A stretch of DNA of 10,695 bases, from positions 1 to 10,695 of the forward strand of contig JAANBB010000784.1 of assembly GCA_014621425.1 (NCBI GenBank), given 5' to 3'. How positions within the stretch are numbered: the first letter of the stretch is position 1; every line of letters starts with the position of its first letter. The notes below the pieces were generated by a model, which was not told where the DNA came from, did not search any database, and saw nothing but the letters and a program-made list of their open reading frames with translations. This stretch comes from Cylindrodendrum hubeiense. Lineage: Eukaryota; Ascomycota; Sordariomycetes; Hypocreales; Nectriaceae. Made by a program: the position numbers and the translations under genes. This document shows, piece after piece, positions 9,597 to 10,695 of this stretch.

Positions 9597-9715
9597 GAAG
9601 AATACGAAATTAAGAAAATCCATAAGATAAGAATTATTAATAGAAAAATAAAATACTTTATAAAATAGAAAAACTACCCAGATAGTGAAAATATATAGGA
9701 ATTACTTAAAAACCT
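9597..9715 (+). other. Chromodomain remnant at the integrase C-terminus
   Basis: The frame reads EEYEIKKIHKIRIINRKIKY from 9597, then FIK, a stop at 9666-9668 where the conserved Trp stands, KNYPDSEN, another stop at 9696-9698 at the next conserved Trp, and ELLKNL. This order, with Y-x-I near the start, W-K-x-Y and S-x-N-T/M-W-E-P/L, is the chromodomain signature. In chromoviruses it binds methylated histone H3 and directs integration to heterochromatin. Both Trp codons fit TGG to TAG, the RIP direction. Aromatic residues Tyr 9603 and Tyr 9675 remain. Confidence 0.9.
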
Positions 9716-9829
9716 TATTTATATATAATACCTTCTAAAAGAGTTTCACTAAATATAATACTAGAAGACTTATATAAAGAATTAAGCTTATTAAATATAC
9801 CTAAATTTAAGGATAATTAGTTAATATCA

Positions 9830-10483
9830 CTAGGAATGTTTATAGACTATAAGTCCTAAATTATAATCTACTCTTAGATATCTAATATCTAAATTAATCT
9901 ATTCTCTTTATCTAACTCTTAAAGACCTTAATATACTATCTTAGAACACTTTACCTTTACCTTTCCTTATATTTTATAAAGTTAGTCTAACTAACCTATA
10001 GTGATCACTATTTATAATTATAATATAACTAGCTTATTATAAAACTTTAATAAATTATTACTTACCTTACCCTTATTATTCTTAAGTTTCTTCTCTTATT
10101 TAATTAACTTTACTATTAAAAAACTATATTAATACTAATAAAATAGAGATATAAATAAAAGAAACCTATAAATAGAAGCTATTTAAGTACTATTATATAT
10201 CTTATAACCCCTAATACACTTATTATATCACATAGAATTATTAGATATAAGATAGCACTTTTTATTTTAAAAACACCTTATATATAATATATTAGCTAAA
10301 TCCCCTATTATAATAATAGTAAAAGATAAAGTATTAGATTTGGTATCTTTATAGAGTGAAGTTTTAGATATATAGCTAGATATTATATTAATATAATATC
10401 CCGAATATTTACAGAAACAAATTACACTAACTAGAAGAAATAAAATAATTAGCTTAATAATATAACCTTAAGATAAGACTAAT
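9830..10483 (+). other. Non-coding stretch between pol and the polypurine tract
   Basis: About 650 bases with no readable frame in the sense direction. It contains a perfect 14-base palindrome, ATAGTGATCACTAT, at 9998-10011. The reverse strand shows short open patches but no recognisable motif. It is longer than needed for a 3' untranslated region and may hold a lost sequence of its own. Confidence 0.6.
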
Positions 10484-10493
10484 AGAGGGGAGA
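10484..10493 (+). promoter_or_regulatory. Polypurine tract (plus-strand DNA primer)
   Basis: AGAGGGGAGA lies directly against the first base of the 3' LTR. Ten purines including four consecutive G are conspicuous in this A+T-rich DNA. In LTR elements the RNA of this tract resists RNase H and primes second-strand synthesis, so its end defines the LTR start; this supports the LTR boundary at 10494 and, by alignment, at 3010. Confidence 0.85.
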
Positions 10494-10695
10494 TATTATA
10501 TTATAACTTATATAATAATTAGACAGTTATTACTAATAGTAATTTATAACTTACTTTTTCTTTTATTATTATAAGTTAGATATACTAGACTAATTATATA
10601 AAGAGTAATATACTAAGGACTGATAGTATTCTAGGAGTATATTATTCCATAGATTATAGTACTCTATCACTTAGTTATTCTACTAGTTATATATA
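10494..10695 (+). repeat. 3' LTR of right copy, cut by window end
   Basis: It begins TATTATATTATAACTTATA and follows the 5' LTR base for base through the first 202 positions that I could compare by eye. Differences in the first 51 bases are all transitions. The remaining part, about 246 bases if it equals the other LTRs, lies beyond the window. Confidence 0.93.

Larger units (their letters stand above)
5805..9800 (+). pseudogene. pol: pol polyprotein: protease, RT, RNase H, integrase, chromodomain
   Basis: The polyprotein would supply the enzymes that copy and integrate the element. Its frame is -1 relative to gag; the frames overlap or abut around 5790-5810. The same frame carries the protease (6054), RT (6888, 7179), RNase H (7626, 7833) and integrase zinc finger (8517-8633). 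A one-base deletion near 8754 moves it to the next frame, used by the second Asp and the Glu of integrase (8918, 9026), and a one-base gain in an eight-A run (9307-9314) restores it for the GPY/F motif (9432) and chromodomain (9597). Stops are numerous and almost all TAA or TAG at Gln/Trp positions. The upstream limit is uncertain, since no ATG is seen and it may have been made by frameshifting. The downstream limit is also uncertain, somewhere in 9750-9830. Confidence 0.9.
3010..10695 (+). mobile_element. Ty3/gypsy chromovirus-type LTR retrotransposon, right copy, RIP-degraded
   Basis: This is a nearly complete element: 5' LTR, gag, pol (protease, reverse transcriptase, RNase H, integrase, chromodomain), polypurine tract and the first 202 bases of the 3' LTR. 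If the 3' LTR is 448 bases like the other two, the element would end near 10941, giving about 7.9 kb. Integrase after RNase H places it in Ty3/gypsy rather than Ty1/copia; the C-terminal chromodomain places it among chromoviruses. Decay is nearly all point mutation: in pol I find only two single-base indels, which compensate each other. A hand count over 5101-5160 gives TpA 13, ApT 11, CpA+TpG 1 and ApC+GpT 3, the direction RIP produces. The five bases before it are AATCT (3005-3009); a matching copy beyond the 3' LTR would be the target-site duplication. Confidence 0.95.

Noticed and set aside
3472..9800. A nuclear code in which TAA and TAG mean Gln, as in some ciliates, would make gag and pol read through.
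   Set aside because: TAG also falls at conserved Trp positions of the chromodomain, catalytic Asp, Cys and His are lost, start codons are ATA, and the copies differ by transitions. Mutation explains all of this; a changed code does not.
9998..10011. The perfect palindrome ATAGTGATCACTAT as a binding site.
   Set aside because: It is single, has no counterpart elsewhere in the window, and has no known factor I can name; kept only as a note in the non-coding stretch.
9830..10483. A possible antisense gene in the long stretch after pol.
   Set aside because: The reverse-strand frames have frequent stops and no motif or start I can support.
1..10695. A mitochondrial or other organellar genome, suggested by the very high A+T content.
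   Set aside because: The content is an LTR retrotransposon with chromodomain and RIP-like decay, and no mitochondrial gene or tRNA is visible.

Overview
The window is almost entirely two degenerate copies of one Ty3/gypsy-type LTR retrotransposon, arranged head to head, in extremely A+T-rich DNA. Its composition and decay pattern suggest a filamentous ascomycete (Pezizomycotina) whose repeats have been mutated by RIP (repeat-induced point mutation), as in the AT-isochores of some plant-associated Dothideomycetes. The species cannot be named from this sequence. The RIP evidence is: TpA in large excess; CpA, TpG and CpG rare; very few ATG codons; in-frame stops almost always TAA or TAG where the family has Gln or Trp; and differences between copies that are almost all transitions. 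I see no intact gene, RNA gene or CRISPR array.

Layout. Positions 1-2101 are the 5' part of a minus-strand copy: an LTR at 1654-2101, then gag running leftward out of the window. Positions 2102-3009 are a 908-base spacer with an unidentified decayed coding-like stretch and a small pocket (about 2671-2860) still rich in RIP-target dinucleotides. Positions 3010-10695 are a near-complete plus-strand copy: 5' LTR 3010-3457; gag from about 3472 to about 5808 with a CCHC zinc knuckle at 4531-4572; pol from about 5805 to about 9800 in the -1 frame, ordered protease, reverse transcriptase, RNase H, integrase, chromodomain; an untranslated stretch; a polypurine tract at 10484-10493; and the 3' LTR from 10494, cut by the window end.

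The left arm (1-2101) and right arm (3010-5110) align base for base as an inverted repeat with no net length difference: position p on the left pairs with 5111-p on the right. The integrase-plus-chromodomain order marks the element as a chromovirus, a group whose chromodomain is known to steer insertion to heterochromatin. All catalytic centres are damaged, so neither copy can be autonomous. The least ordinary feature is an apparent coding extension of about 410 codons between the Gag zinc knuckle and the protease, which I cannot assign to any known domain.
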